DNA from: Peribacillus kribbensis DSM 17871
GTDB lineage: Bacteria > Bacillota > Bacilli > Bacillales > DSM-1321
Direction: 5' to 3'
Assembly (NCBI RefSeq): GCF_000430765.1
Contig: NZ_KE387238.1
Coordinates: 37,057 to 101,056, forward strand
Length of the DNA stretch: 64,000 nt
This document shows, in pieces, positions 1 through 8,816 of this stretch (position 1 is the stretch's first letter; each line of letters starts with the position of its first letter). The notes beneath the pieces were generated by a model. That model worked only from the letters and a program-made list of their open reading frames with translations. It did no database searches and had not been told where the DNA came from. Both the position numbers and the translations under genes were made by a program.

Positions 1-1001
1 AAGGCTGCTGATGAGATCTCCGATAAATCGGTTCCATTCGTGATATAACCCAGTTCTATTAAAACGGCCAGCCCTGGATTCTCCCTTAATACATAAAAAT
101 CGCCAAACCTGGACCCTTGGTCCGGTATATGGGTTCTGGCCTTGAGGGACTGCTGAATATCTCCGGCAAGGCGCATGTCCTCACCCTTCGTGTAATAGTA
201 TGTACTTAACCCTCTTGCCTCCGGATTTTTGAACGAATTGAAATGAAAGCTGATAAAAGCATCCGCCTGATGGGCAGAATCAATCAAAACGCGGTCGGCA
301 AGTGTAAGATAGGTATCATCATTTCTTGTAAGGTAAACATCCGCCCCCAGCTTCTTAAGCTGGGAAGCTGCCGCCTTTGCTGCACTCAGGGTAAAATCCT
401 TTTCATGCCGCCCGTTCAGGGCAGCAGCTCCCGGATCCATTCCTCCATGCCCTGGATCCAGCACGATGGTCCTGCCACTTAAACTGCCTGATGGAGCCTT
501 TTCTCCGGTTCCGCCGGCAAATTCTTTAGACATCCAGGCTGAGCTCCCATTTTGCAGCGAAACTTTATACCACCCGCCGCTTTCTGAGACCACGGAATAC
601 GTTTTACCTGGAACTGCCTTGCCCACAATATCGTACCCGGTGCCGGGACCGTTCCGTAAATGGACCCCAACCCCTTTTGGCACTATATTTTTTATAGCGG
701 CAGATTGTGGGTGGGAGTGGTTTTCCTTTGTGGACTTAAAAAGGAACTGAGAAGCAACCCAGCCATTTTTTCCTCCATAAGAAATCCTTGCCCATCCATT
801 CCTCACTGTATCAATGGAGATTTCCGAACGGTCAGGAAGAGATCCGATGACGGACGAATGTATATCGGGCGTGCTCCTGATATGTAATGAAGTCGCTCCC
901 ACTTTTAACGTTTCCCCTGTGTCTGCTGCATGGGCTGGCAAAGCTCCCTGGGTGATCGCTGCTGCGATTGCTGCTGCCAGTATGCCTTTCATTTTCCTCA
1001 T
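1..1001 (-). CDS. N-acetylmuramoyl-L-alanine amidase with two SH3b domains (C-terminus off window)
   Basis: Secreted cell-wall hydrolase that should cleave the amide bond between MurNAc and the stem peptide. The N-terminus (MRKMKGILAAAIAAA...AHAAD) is a signal peptide with an AHA-A cleavage site. Two bacterial SH3 domains follow (about residues 30-88 and 105-162; the second has LRNGPGTGYDIVG). An Amidase_3 domain begins near residue 177 with RTIVLDPGHGGMDPGA, where H185 is a zinc ligand; E200 in GRHEKDF is probably the second, and H in ISFHFNS is the third. The ATG at 1001 is preceded by AAAGAGGGAAC. The gene is truncated by the window start, after about 333 codons, so the end of the catalytic domain cannot be judged. 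It resembles LytC/CwlC-type amidases, but the exact orthologue is not clear. Confidence 0.93.
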   Translation of the reverse strand, partial: MRKMKGILAAAIAAAITQGALPAHAADTGETLKVGATSLHIRSTPDIHSSVIGSLPDRSEISIDTVRNGWARISYGGKNGWVASQFLFKSTKENHSHPQSAAIKNIVPKGVGVHLRNGPGTGYDIVGKAVPGKTYSVVSESGGWYKVSLQNGSSAWMSKEFAGGTGEKAPSGSLSGRTIVLDPGHGGMDPGAAALNGRHEKDFTLSAAKAAASQLKKLGADVYLTRNDDTYLTLADRVLIDSAHQADAFISFHFNSFKNPEARGLSTYYYTKGEDMRLAGDIQQSLKARTHIPDQGSRFGDFYVLRENPGLAVLIELGYITNGTDLSEISSAA

Positions 1002-1178
1002 AAGTTCCCTCTTTCTGCTGCTGCCAATTTACTCTCTTAAACGGAGTTATCCATATGGTAGCAAGATTGGGGGAAATGCTGTTACTAATAAAACTGCCTA
1101 TTAGGAAAATAATCCATTCGCCCCAGGCCATCCTTCCCTTCATTGTGCCATTTTTTGAAAAAGCATGCGGTGATGGGT

Positions 1179-2024
1179 CTATGACTGGCCAAACCGCTTT
1201 TTAAGCTCCTTGATTTCTTCCTGATGGGTAACCCCCATGTCCTTCGGAGTTTCTAAAACAAATAGCGCATGCTGTAACACAGGTGAATGGATCAGCTCTT
1301 CAAATTGATGCTCCTTGATATGCCCGCTTGAATGCAGAATATTGGCATGCCGGTCCTTTCCTTCACCCATCGGATATTTACAGTTGTTTAGGTGGACGGC
1401 CTTCAATTCCTGGAAATATCCCAGCTTTTCTCCTTTTTCCGCCAAGTCCGCCCAATTGTCTCCTGTCCAGAGAGCACTGGCGAAGGCATGGCATGTATCG
1501 AGGCAGAAGCCTATTTTTTCCGGCCTTTCGCACAGCTTCCTGATCTGTGTCAGCTCCTCAAGCGTGGTTCCAATGGATCCTATTACACCAGCATTATTTT
1601 CGATCAAGAGACGGCTGCTGCCCATCCAGCCTTCCAGTACAGCGTTTAAGGTCTCGATCATAAGCTTATAGCTATCAATCTGTCCTCCTGAATGGAGGAG
1701 GGAGCCAAAATGGACAACGACTCCCAGCGAACCGCAGGCTTCTGCAATTTCCAAGTCATTTTTCAGAGATTGGATGACAGCTTCCTTTTTGTCCCGTTCC
1801 GCTGTGAGACTTGTCGGGTATGGTGTGTGGGCTATAGATTCAATGGCATGCTCCAGACAGAAGTTCCGGCAGGCTTCCGCGTCCTCGTGATCATAGCTTT
1901 TCACACTCAAACTCCTTGGATTCTTCGGGAAATATTGATAGCTCAGTGCCTTGTAGGAATAAGCTCTTTTTGCTGCACCAAGGTAGCCTTCTTTAATGCT
2001 GAGATGACAGCCGAATTTTAACAT
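1179..2024 (-). CDS. Endonuclease IV-like AP endonuclease (Nfo family)
   Basis: Xylose-isomerase-like TIM-barrel AP endonuclease, expected to cut the backbone 5' of abasic sites using a metal cluster. Motifs visible in order are MLKFGCHLSIKEG, VVVHFGS (metal His), LLIENNAG (metal Glu), GFCLDTCHAFASAL (Asp and His ligands), AVHLNNCK, KDRHANI and LFVLETPK. About 281 residues, close to the family size. I place the start at the ATG at 2024 because GAGGGTGA lies just upstream; an in-frame start 18 bases earlier has no better site. The gene is 28 bases downstream of an Fpg-like glycosylase, so the pair can excise a damaged base and then incise the abasic site. It is rather diverged from B. subtilis Nfo (YqfS) and may be a second paralogue. 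Confidence 0.85.
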   Translation of the reverse strand: MLKFGCHLSIKEGYLGAAKRAYSYKALSYQYFPKNPRSLSVKSYDHEDAEACRNFCLEHAIESIAHTPYPTSLTAERDKKEAVIQSLKNDLEIAEACGSLGVVVHFGSLLHSGGQIDSYKLMIETLNAVLEGWMGSSRLLIENNAGVIGSIGTTLEELTQIRKLCERPEKIGFCLDTCHAFASALWTGDNWADLAEKGEKLGYFQELKAVHLNNCKYPMGEGKDRHANILHSSGHIKEHQFEELIHSPVLQHALFVLETPKDMGVTHQEEIKELKKRFGQS

Positions 2025-2052
2025 GATATTCACCCTCATCAATACGTTCTTG

Positions 2053-2862
2053 CTAGCTTTGGCAGTCAGGACAATAAAAGGTCTTTCTCGAGGAAATGAT
2101 GTCCTTTTTGACCTTGCCGCCGCATCTTAGGCAGGGCTCTCCTCCCCGGTCATAAACTCGGCACAGGGAATCAAACCCGCCGGTAAGCTGGTCTCCCCGA
2201 TACAAAGGGTTTTCCATATACCCGCCTTTTTGGATCGCTTCAGGAAGCAGAGTCCGTATGGAGTGGTACAGCTTCTCCTGTTGTTCCGGTTTCAGTGAGC
2301 TGATGTCCCTGAAGGGAAGAATTCCTGCCTCAAAACAAATTTCATCGGAGTAGCAGTTTCCAATCCCAGAGATAAAATGCTGATCCACCAGCTTGATTTT
2401 AAGTCTGCCCCTCTTTTTGGCAAGGAGTGCCTGAAATGCTGTATAGGTGAAATCCGGAGTCAGAGGCTCAGGGCCCAGTTCAGCAAAAATCCTCTCTGCC
2501 TCCCGCCTGGTCAATAGATGAAGATGCCCCAGCCGCAGCCCTATAAAATAGAGGCTCTCACTTCCAAAGCTCAATATAATCTGAAACGTACGGTTTGGCT
2601 TTTCCTCCTCCTCCCCCCAGAACATCCAGCCGCCGAGCATTAAGTGAAGGACCAGCAGCTGCCCGTCAGACAGTGTAAAAATGAGATGCTTTGCCCTTCT
2701 TGTGACAGATAAAACAGTTTTTCCTTTCACGCTTGAAATAAATTCAGCTTCAGGAACATTAAGGGATTTCTCCCTGCCTATAGAAACGTCTGTAATTCTT
2801 TTTGATGCAAGTTTATTATGGAGCAGAATCCGGTAATTCTCCATTTCAGGAAGTTCGGGCAT
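2053..2862 (-). CDS. Fpg/Nei-family DNA glycosylase/AP lyase (MutM-like)
   Basis: Bifunctional DNA glycosylase removing oxidised bases. The protein starts MPELPEME, giving the catalytic N-terminal proline and following glutamate; this fixes the start at the ATG at 2862 rather than the in-frame ATG 12 bases upstream. A conserved basic segment (VTRRAKHLIF) supplies the beta-loop lysine. The helix-two-turn-helix segment VDQHFISGIGNCYSDEI is clear, and the C-terminus is a zinc finger with CLRC and CPDC pairs and the arginine-bearing SRKTFYC. About 269 residues, normal length. The sequence differs from the usual MutM found beside polA in Bacillus (LDQ and GIGNIYVDE forms), so I read it as a paralogue. 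It sits between a glycosyltransferase and the Nfo-like gene with spacings of 26 and 28 bases, probably one transcript. Confidence 0.9.
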   Translation of the reverse strand: MPELPEMENYRILLHNKLASKRITDVSIGREKSLNVPEAEFISSVKGKTVLSVTRRAKHLIFTLSDGQLLVLHLMLGGWMFWGEEEEKPNRTFQIILSFGSESLYFIGLRLGHLHLLTRREAERIFAELGPEPLTPDFTYTAFQALLAKKRGRLKIKLVDQHFISGIGNCYSDEICFEAGILPFRDISSLKPEQQEKLYHSIRTLLPEAIQKGGYMENPLYRGDQLTGGFDSLCRVYDRGGEPCLRCGGKVKKDIISSRKTFYCPDCQS

Positions 2863-2888
2863 CCTTTCCTTCATTCTCCTTCCTGCAG

Positions 2889-4274
2889 CTATTTAATGGG
2901 ATTCGGCTCCAAGATTCCTTCCTGGCTTTCTTCCCCATCCAGCTCGAGCTCTTCAATGGCGACTGACCTCGTATGCACAGTATGACTCCACTCACGCTGA
3001 TTTCGTTTCAGGAAGCCGAGTATCGTTACCGGAATCCAGGAGAGTCCAAAAATATAGGAAACCACGAACCAATGAAGTTTTTTTCCTTTTTTCTCAAGGA
3101 TCATAGCTGTAAACGGAAGGGAAAGATAAGCAAGGATAAAAATGCCATATACCCATCCATTAAATAATAAAGAGCGGTCTACAACATTTCCGAACGGGCC
3201 TTCCGCCTTGTAGACTCCGGTCAGCGAAAGGAGGCCGGCGGCCATGAGAATAAGGGCAAGGATCGACCTTGAGGGCATGATCAGATAAATGGCTGAATCG
3301 ATCAGCATCCATTTTCTTTTTTTGATTCCCTCGGACAGTAGGGGAATGGCATAGCGGGTCATCGTGTCGAAATGCCCCTGCATCCAGCGGATTCTCTGCC
3401 GGAAAGATTGGGCAAAGCCAAGCGGCTTTTCGTCGTAAACCCTCGCATCATGGGCCCAGGCGACCCTTTTTCCTGTTTTAAGGATATACCGCTGGGTAAA
3501 TTCCAGATCCTCCGTCAGGGAAGTCGCCCCCCAGCCGATATCCTTCAGGACCTTTGTTGAAACGGTGACGCCCGTGCCCCCAAGCTGGGCGGTTAAACCT
3601 AAATGCTCCCTTACCAGCTGATAAATACGGTTCGTGGACCAATATGCAAAAGAATAGGATTTCGTAACCCATGTATCCTCCGGGTTTTTCGTATCGAGGT
3701 AGGCCTGTACAACCTCGTGGCCTTCCAAAAGCTTTGTATTGATGATCTGGAGAAAATCCCTGCCGACGAGATTATCGGCATCGAACATGACGACCGCATC
3801 ATAGGTGATTCCCTCTTCCTCCATTTCCCAAAGCCTTTCGAACATCCACTCGAGTCCAAAACCCTTTCCCCTTTTTTCTGGCTCCTTCCTCTCCATGGCG
3901 GTAACGCCCGCATTCCGTGCCTCCTCGGCGGTCTTATCACTGCAATTGTCACAGATTACATAAATATCATAAAGATGTTTGGGATAAGCAAGATTCTTCA
4001 AATTCCTGCAAATCTGGCCGATCACTCTTTCTTCATTATGTGCGGCAACCAATACAGCGAACCGATGTTTTGCCTCCTTGATTTCGGTCTTTTTATATTT
4101 CCTCATGCCCAAATAACTCATGAGAGTCTGATATCCCGCAAAAAACAAGGAAACGGCCTGGATGCCAAACAAAAAGAAATACACCCCAAACTCTGCCGCT
4201 TCAGACCAGCCGGCAGTCAATACTCCATACGCAAAGGCAAGCAGCAGGCAGGCGCCTGCTATTAGAATGAACAA
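2889..4274 (-). CDS. Membrane-bound family 2 glycosyltransferase
   Basis: Processive-type GT2 enzyme anchored in the membrane; donor and product are unknown. Membrane segments lie at the N-terminus and three or so near the C-terminus. The catalytic domain shows FAVLVAAHNEE, a VMFDADN metal-binding motif, SLTEDLEF for the catalytic acid and a QRIRW (QxxRW) motif typical of cellulose-, hyaluronan- and poly-GlcNAc-synthase relatives. I prefer a TTG start at 4274 because GAGGTG lies six bases upstream; a TTG 39 bases earlier would add MAIFYYKETEVFS without a ribosome site. It is divergent from the LtaS-like gene to the right and heads the run into the two repair genes, with which it has no evident functional link. 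Confidence 0.85.
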   Translation of the reverse strand: MFILIAGACLLLAFAYGVLTAGWSEAAEFGVYFFLFGIQAVSLFFAGYQTLMSYLGMRKYKKTEIKEAKHRFAVLVAAHNEERVIGQICRNLKNLAYPKHLYDIYVICDNCSDKTAEEARNAGVTAMERKEPEKRGKGFGLEWMFERLWEMEEEGITYDAVVMFDADNLVGRDFLQIINTKLLEGHEVVQAYLDTKNPEDTWVTKSYSFAYWSTNRIYQLVREHLGLTAQLGGTGVTVSTKVLKDIGWGATSLTEDLEFTQRYILKTGKRVAWAHDARVYDEKPLGFAQSFRQRIRWMQGHFDTMTRYAIPLLSEGIKKRKWMLIDSAIYLIMPSRSILALILMAAGLLSLTGVYKAEGPFGNVVDRSLLFNGWVYGIFILAYLSLPFTAMILEKKGKKLHWFVVSYIFGLSWIPVTILGFLKRNQREWSHTVHTRSVAIEELELDGEESQEGILEPNPIK

Positions 4275-4431
4275 ACTAAACACCTCGGTTTCTTTATAAT
4301 AAAAAATTGCCAAAATCCATTACATACTGTAATGGTCTCCAGCAGGAGGTGTTTTAAACCATAAAAAATGGAATTGAACTCCTATCGTTTTGGAAACAAT
4401 AGACATTATCAAATGAAATGGCAGGTGCGGT

Positions 4432-6249
4432 ATGCAAAGAAAAATCTCTGCTTTTGGATTATTTCTTCTCTTTTCTTTAATCTTGAAATCTTTATATGTA
4501 AAATTCTCCATTTTGGATCGAGCCTACCTGACAGGCATACTTGCAGAAACTGCCCTATTGTCAGCGGCTATTTTAGGCTTATGCATATTAAACCGGCGTC
4601 TGTCTGTGATCTCGCTGCTGCTGTTTAATGTTTTGTATTCCTTCTACTGCCTTGCCGCCCTCCTTTTTTACGATTTTTATAATGCGATTTTCACTTATAA
4701 ATCTTTTGCAGAGCTTGACCAGGCAGGAACCGTCAAAGATGGCATTTTTGCTTTATTTGATCTCCGGTATCTTCTTTTATTTTCCGATTTTCTTTTTCTT
4801 TTTCTCTTTCCGATTTATAAAAAATTTTTGGACCGATTTTCATTCAGGACCTCAAAGAAATCCGTCACTATTCTCCTTTCTGCCTGCCTGCTTTTTATCC
4901 TGCTGGGACTTAAGCAGTCTGCTTCCTCGGTCAGTGAGCTGAACAAATACAACTCCCTCGGCCTAGCCGGCTACCAATTAATGGAGGCAGGCATCGACAT
5001 CGCCGGAGCCGGCATGGGACACACTCATATAGATGCCGAAATGGTCAAAAGGCAGCGGCCTGTGACAGGCGCGGCAGCTCGTCAGTGGAACGGGGCAGCC
5101 AAAAATAAGAATCTGATTATCATCCAGCTGGAATCGATACAGAATTTCCTGCTTCATTCTAAGCTTCAGGGAAAGGAAATTACTCCTAATCTGAATCAAT
5201 TTATGAAAGAATCTTTGTACTTTCCGCATGTATACACTCAAGTTGGCAAAGGCAACACCTCGGATGCAGAATTTCTAATCAATACATCCATCTATCCTTT
5301 AGGCGATGTTCCCATGTCTAAGGCAGTAGAAGGAAAGTCCATCCCAAGCCTTCCGCGGCTCCTTGAAAAAGAGGGCTATCAAACAGCCACTTTCCATACA
5401 AATTCAGTATCTTTCTGGAACCGTGACAAGCTGTATGCATCGCTTGGTTTTGACACCTTTTACGATAAAGACTTTTTTGGGGCGGAAGATTCCATCTCCT
5501 ATGGGGCTTCAGATGAGGTGTTATATACAAAAACAGCAGAAAAGCTGGGAGAAGTGGCAGGAAAAAAGGAAAAATTTTATGCGCATGTGATTTCCCTGTC
5601 CAGCCATTTCCCTTACCTTCTTCCCGAAAGCAAATTGGATAAGACTCCTGAACTTCCAAGGAAATTCAAGGGCTCGCCGGTCGGATCTTATATACAGGCG
5701 GCAGGCTATGCAGATTATTCGTTTGGTCTTTTTGTAAATGCACTAAAGAAAGAAGGTCTCTGGGATTCTTCCGTGATTGCCGTATACGGCGACCATCAAG
5801 GTCTTCAATCCAAGGGAAAAAAGGATACGGAGCTTGTCCGAAGCCTGCTCGGCCGGGCCTATGATTCTACGCTCGATCATCTGAACGTACCGCTGATGAT
5901 CAAGGTTCCAGGCATACACGGTAAGTCCATGCCCATGGCCGGGGGACTGATCGACGTTTATCCGACCCTCGCCAATCTACTGGGACTGCCTATCGAAAAG
6001 GAACCCGTTTTCGGCACCGATCTCATCAATGCCAAAACCAATCTGGCCGGCATCCGCTTTTATGCACCAACAGGGACATTTGTCGATCAGGAGTACGCCT
6101 TTAAACCAGGAAAAACAAACTATGAAGGAACGATGACATCATTAACTAACAGGAAAACAGGGAAGGCAGATGCCAAAAGGCTCGATGAAATGAACCAAAT
6201 ACTGAACTATATGAAGCTTTCAGATTCTTATATTCATTCAGTGAGATAA
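4432..6249 (+). CDS. LTA synthase family protein (sulfatase-fold membrane enzyme)
   Basis: Polytopic membrane enzyme with an extracellular sulfatase domain. The LtaS family transfers glycerol-phosphate from phosphatidylglycerol to a lipoteichoic acid chain or primer. About five membrane helices occupy residues 1-160. The catalytic half shows LIIIQLES (metal Glu234), GKGNTSDAEF with the nucleophile Thr276, SLSSHFPYL and YGDHQGL (metal Asp and His). Length 605 fits LtaS, YqgS, YvgJ and YfnI, which I cannot separate by eye. The ATG at 4432 follows GGCAGGTGCGGT. Transcribed alone, divergently from the glycosyltransferase, and closed by a strong hairpin. Confidence 0.9.
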   Translation: MQRKISAFGLFLLFSLILKSLYVKFSILDRAYLTGILAETALLSAAILGLCILNRRLSVISLLLFNVLYSFYCLAALLFYDFYNAIFTYKSFAELDQAGTVKDGIFALFDLRYLLLFSDFLFLFLFPIYKKFLDRFSFRTSKKSVTILLSACLLFILLGLKQSASSVSELNKYNSLGLAGYQLMEAGIDIAGAGMGHTHIDAEMVKRQRPVTGAAARQWNGAAKNKNLIIIQLESIQNFLLHSKLQGKEITPNLNQFMKESLYFPHVYTQVGKGNTSDAEFLINTSIYPLGDVPMSKAVEGKSIPSLPRLLEKEGYQTATFHTNSVSFWNRDKLYASLGFDTFYDKDFFGAEDSISYGASDEVLYTKTAEKLGEVAGKKEKFYAHVISLSSHFPYLLPESKLDKTPELPRKFKGSPVGSYIQAAGYADYSFGLFVNALKKEGLWDSSVIAVYGDHQGLQSKGKKDTELVRSLLGRAYDSTLDHLNVPLMIKVPGIHGKSMPMAGGLIDVYPTLANLLGLPIEKEPVFGTDLINAKTNLAGIRFYAPTGTFVDQEYAFKPGKTNYEGTMTSLTNRKTGKADAKRLDEMNQILNYMKLSDSYIHSVR

Positions 6250-6252
6250 AAC

Positions 6253-6287
6253 AAAAGGACCGGCAGCTGTGAACTGCCGGCCTTTTT
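6253..6287. terminator. Bidirectional terminator between ltaS-like gene and dat
   Basis: CCGGCAG and CTGCCGG arms around a seven-base loop, extended by AAAAGG and CCTTTTT. A-tract on one side and T-tract on the other, so it can stop the genes converging from both sides. Confidence 0.85.
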
Positions 6288-6290
6288 CCT

Positions 6291-7142
6291 TTATACGCTT
6301 GGTACTCTCTCTTCTTTCAATGACTGTAAAAATGCTTGAAGTACCGCTTTGGTCAGCTCGCCCGGAGTTCCATCGCCGACTGGCTGCTGATCGATTCGGA
6401 TGATCGGCACAACCTCGGCAGTCGTGGAACTCATGAACACTTCATCTGCCTGAAGCAATTCCTCTTTTGTGAAGGCCTGTTCTTTGAAGGTCCATCCGTT
6501 TTCGGCAAATAAGGCAGCCAGCTTCATTCTCGTGATGCCGTTTAAAATCAGGTTGGATGCCGGGTGAGAATAAATGGTCCGATCCTTAATCATAAAGATA
6601 TTAGAAGAGGTCCCTTCAGTTACATATCCGTCCCGGATCAGGATTCCCTCAAAAGCCCCTGATGTGTAGGCTCTCTGCTTAATCATGATATTGTAAAGAA
6701 GGTTCAGGCTCTTGATATCGCATCTCAGCCATCTGAGGTCATCCGCGGTGATGGCAGAAACCCCTTCCTGCTGCTCTTTTTCTGGTCTTTTAGATGGTAC
6801 CGGGTAGGCAATGAGCTGCGGCTTTATGCCTTCTTCATACTGATGCTTCCTTGGTGCCACGCCGCGGGAAAGCTGGACATAAATACCACCGTCATGAAAT
6901 GGGCCTGCTGCAAACAGCTCCTCGAGCTTCCCCTTAAGCTCCTCCATGGTCAGGCTGAGCTCAATTTCAATTTCCTTCGCGCTTCTGTAAAAACGCTCAA
7001 GATGCTCCTCCATCGCAAACGGAGTACCGTCATATACCCGGATTACTTCATATACTCCATCACCAAACTGATATCCCCTGTCTTCAATGTCGACCTTGAC
7101 CTCGCTTCGCTCCACTAGCACATCATTAACCAAAACCTTCAT
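6291..7142 (-). CDS. dat: D-amino-acid aminotransferase
   Basis: PLP fold-type IV transaminase that exchanges amino groups between D-alanine and D-glutamate, supplying wall precursors. Visible features are EDRGYQFGDGVYEVIR, the PLP lysine in CDIKSLNLL (K144), the phosphate-cup glutamate in YVTEGTSSNIF (E176) and the MSSTTAEVVPI segment. Length of 283 residues is typical. ATG at 7142 follows AAAGGAG. Single-gene unit between terminators. Branched-chain aminotransferases share the fold, but the RGYQFGDGVYEV start favours Dat. Confidence 0.93.
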   Translation of the reverse strand: MKVLVNDVLVERSEVKVDIEDRGYQFGDGVYEVIRVYDGTPFAMEEHLERFYRSAKEIEIELSLTMEELKGKLEELFAAGPFHDGGIYVQLSRGVAPRKHQYEEGIKPQLIAYPVPSKRPEKEQQEGVSAITADDLRWLRCDIKSLNLLYNIMIKQRAYTSGAFEGILIRDGYVTEGTSSNIFMIKDRTIYSHPASNLILNGITRMKLAALFAENGWTFKEQAFTKEELLQADEVFMSSTTAEVVPIIRIDQQPVGDGTPGELTKAVLQAFLQSLKEERVPSV

Positions 7143-7351
7143 GTAAATTCTCCTTTAAAATGGATTTCCATAATACTGATATGTAAAAAACGTATGGTTT
7201 TTCCATCAAACATGGATTTTTTTAAAAATTAAAAATATATAAAATTCATTTTACCTCTTTTTCTAACAGAGGCCAACTGTAAAGTGCTAAATAGAGGGAG
7301 GGTTTCTTTAGTATCTTTATTTACTTTCCCTTGTCCCTGCTATCTAAAAAA

Positions 7352-7375
7352 CTGCACGGAAGGATTTCCGTGCAG
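7352..7375 (-). terminator. Terminator after exoA
   Basis: Perfect 10-base arms CTGCACGGAA and TTCCGTGCAG with a four-base loop. On the minus strand it is followed by a T run, ten bases beyond the exoA stop. Confidence 0.88.
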
Positions 7376-7384
7376 CAGCGTTTC

Positions 7385-8140
7385 TTATAGATCTATACCA
7401 AGCTTGACCGGGCAGTGGTCACTTCCCAGGGTATTACAATGAATCTCGGCTTTTTGGACCCTGGGTGCCAGCTTCTCAGAAACAATAAAATAATCAATCC
7501 GCCATCCGATGTTTCGTTCGCGGACTTTGTTCATGTAGGACCACCAGGTATAGGCCCCTTCCTGATCCGGGTACAGCATCCGGTAGGAATCGACAAAGCC
7601 TGAGTCGAGGAAGCGGGTCATCGTCTGACGTTCCTCGTCGGTAAATCCGGAATTCCCTTTATTGGGCTTGGGGTTTTTTAAATCGATCTCCTGGTGGGCG
7701 ACATTCAGGTCACCGCATAGGATCACCGGTTTACTTTCATTCAGATGTGTCACATATTCAAACATCCGGTCCTCCCAATCGAGCCTGAATCCAAGTCTCG
7801 CCAAATCCCTTTGGGAATTGGGGGTATATACATTGACCAGGAAGAACTCTTCATATTCAAGCGTGATCAGCCTGCCTTCCTTCTCCTCTTCTCCTTCAGG
7901 AAAGCCGAATGAAGCTCGAAGCGGCTTTTTTTTAGTAAAAACGGCTGTACCGGAATAGCCTTTTTTCTCCGCATAATTCCAGTACTGATGATAGCCCTCC
8001 AGCTCCATAAGCAGCTGGCCTTCCTGCAGCTTGGTTTCCTGGATGCAGAAAATATCGGCATCCACTTCTGAAAAATAATCAAGAAACCCTTTTTTTACAC
8101 AGGCCCGTATTCCATTGACATTCCATGAGATTAATTTCAA
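7385..8140 (-). CDS. exoA: Exodeoxyribonuclease III / AP endonuclease
   Basis: Mg-dependent endonuclease/exonuclease/phosphatase-fold enzyme that cuts at abasic sites and trims 3' blocks. Motifs in order: KLISWNVNGIRA, IFCIQETKLQ (metal Glu), NVYTPNS, LCGDLNVAHQEIDL (catalytic Asp/Asn), TWWSYMNKVRERNIGWRIDYF and the C-terminal GSDHCPV (Asp-His). Length of 251 is normal. The start is a TTG at 8140, preceded by GGGGAAACGACT. It begins 30 bases after the mug stop and is presumably cotranscribed: Mug leaves an abasic site and ExoA incises it. Confidence 0.95.
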   Translation of the reverse strand: MKLISWNVNGIRACVKKGFLDYFSEVDADIFCIQETKLQEGQLLMELEGYHQYWNYAEKKGYSGTAVFTKKKPLRASFGFPEGEEEKEGRLITLEYEEFFLVNVYTPNSQRDLARLGFRLDWEDRMFEYVTHLNESKPVILCGDLNVAHQEIDLKNPKPNKGNSGFTDEERQTMTRFLDSGFVDSYRMLYPDQEGAYTWWSYMNKVRERNIGWRIDYFIVSEKLAPRVQKAEIHCNTLGSDHCPVKLGIDL

Positions 8141-8170
8141 AGTCGTTTCCCCGCTCTGTTTTTTAATGGT

Positions 8171-8686
8171 TTATGAATCTGCTGATTGCAGATAATTCTT
8201 CAACTCCCTGTATATGCCCGCAATTTCATCTATCTTCATCCTTACCAGGCCGCTTGAGGAAGGAGCCACAAAATCGAGAACACCAGGAACTTCTGAGGTC
8301 TCCTGAAATCCCCATGGAGCCCGTTTCCTCCCGGTATATTCAAGATAGACGCCTTTGCCGACAAAACATACAATCCTTGGCTTGTATTGTCTAATTTTGG
8401 CTTTAAGCTCCCTGCGCCCCTCCATATATTCTTCTTTCGTTATTTCATCTGCCGCTTTTGTTGGCCTGGCCACAATATTAGTAAAGCCATATCCACTATC
8501 AAGCAGTTTACCATCTTCTTCAGTGGCATATTTACGGTCTGTCAGGCCAGATTCAAACAGCAGCTTCCAGAACCGGTTATTGGGATTGGCAAAGTGGTGT
8601 CCGGTTTCTCCAGACCGGATGCTGGGATTATATCCGACAAACAAAATCTGAAGACCATCTTCTATGTGGTCAGGTATAGGCTGCAT
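8171..8686 (-). CDS. mug: Mismatch-specific G:T/U DNA glycosylase (Mug/TDG family)
   Basis: Removes uracil or thymine opposite guanine. The family's active-site signature is clear: LFVGYNPSIRSGETGHHFANP, with N of GYNPS as catalytic residue, then NRFWKLLFESGL and the DNA-intercalating region near PSSSGLVR. Length of 171 matches Mug. ATG at 8686 has AAGGAGCTTCTGTT upstream. Immediately upstream of exoA on the same strand. B. subtilis 168 is not known to me to carry this pair. Confidence 0.92.
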   Translation of the reverse strand: MQPIPDHIEDGLQILFVGYNPSIRSGETGHHFANPNNRFWKLLFESGLTDRKYATEEDGKLLDSGYGFTNIVARPTKAADEITKEEYMEGRRELKAKIRQYKPRIVCFVGKGVYLEYTGRKRAPWGFQETSEVPGVLDFVAPSSSGLVRMKIDEIAGIYRELKNYLQSADS

Positions 8687-8769
8687 AACAGAAGCTCCTT
8701 ATAGGATGAATTTCCTCTCTTTATTATACACAGATCATTCCCGGCCGGCTTTCTTTCGGTCTGCAAATA

Positions 8770-8808
8770 AAAAAGCGATCAGCCCCCGGTTTTGAAGGGG
8801 CTTTTCGC
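8770..8808 (-). terminator. Terminator after the GNAT gene
   Basis: Arms AGCCCC and GGGGCT around a GGTTTTGAA loop. On the minus strand it ends in GCTTTTTTA, just beyond the acetyltransferase stop. Confidence 0.65.
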
Positions 8809-8816
8809 CGCATCTA

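Noticed and set aside
3603..4265. Long plus-strand ORF opposite the glycosyltransferase
   Set aside because: Antisense shadow of a gene with clear GT2 motifs; its own product shows no domain and has no ribosome site.
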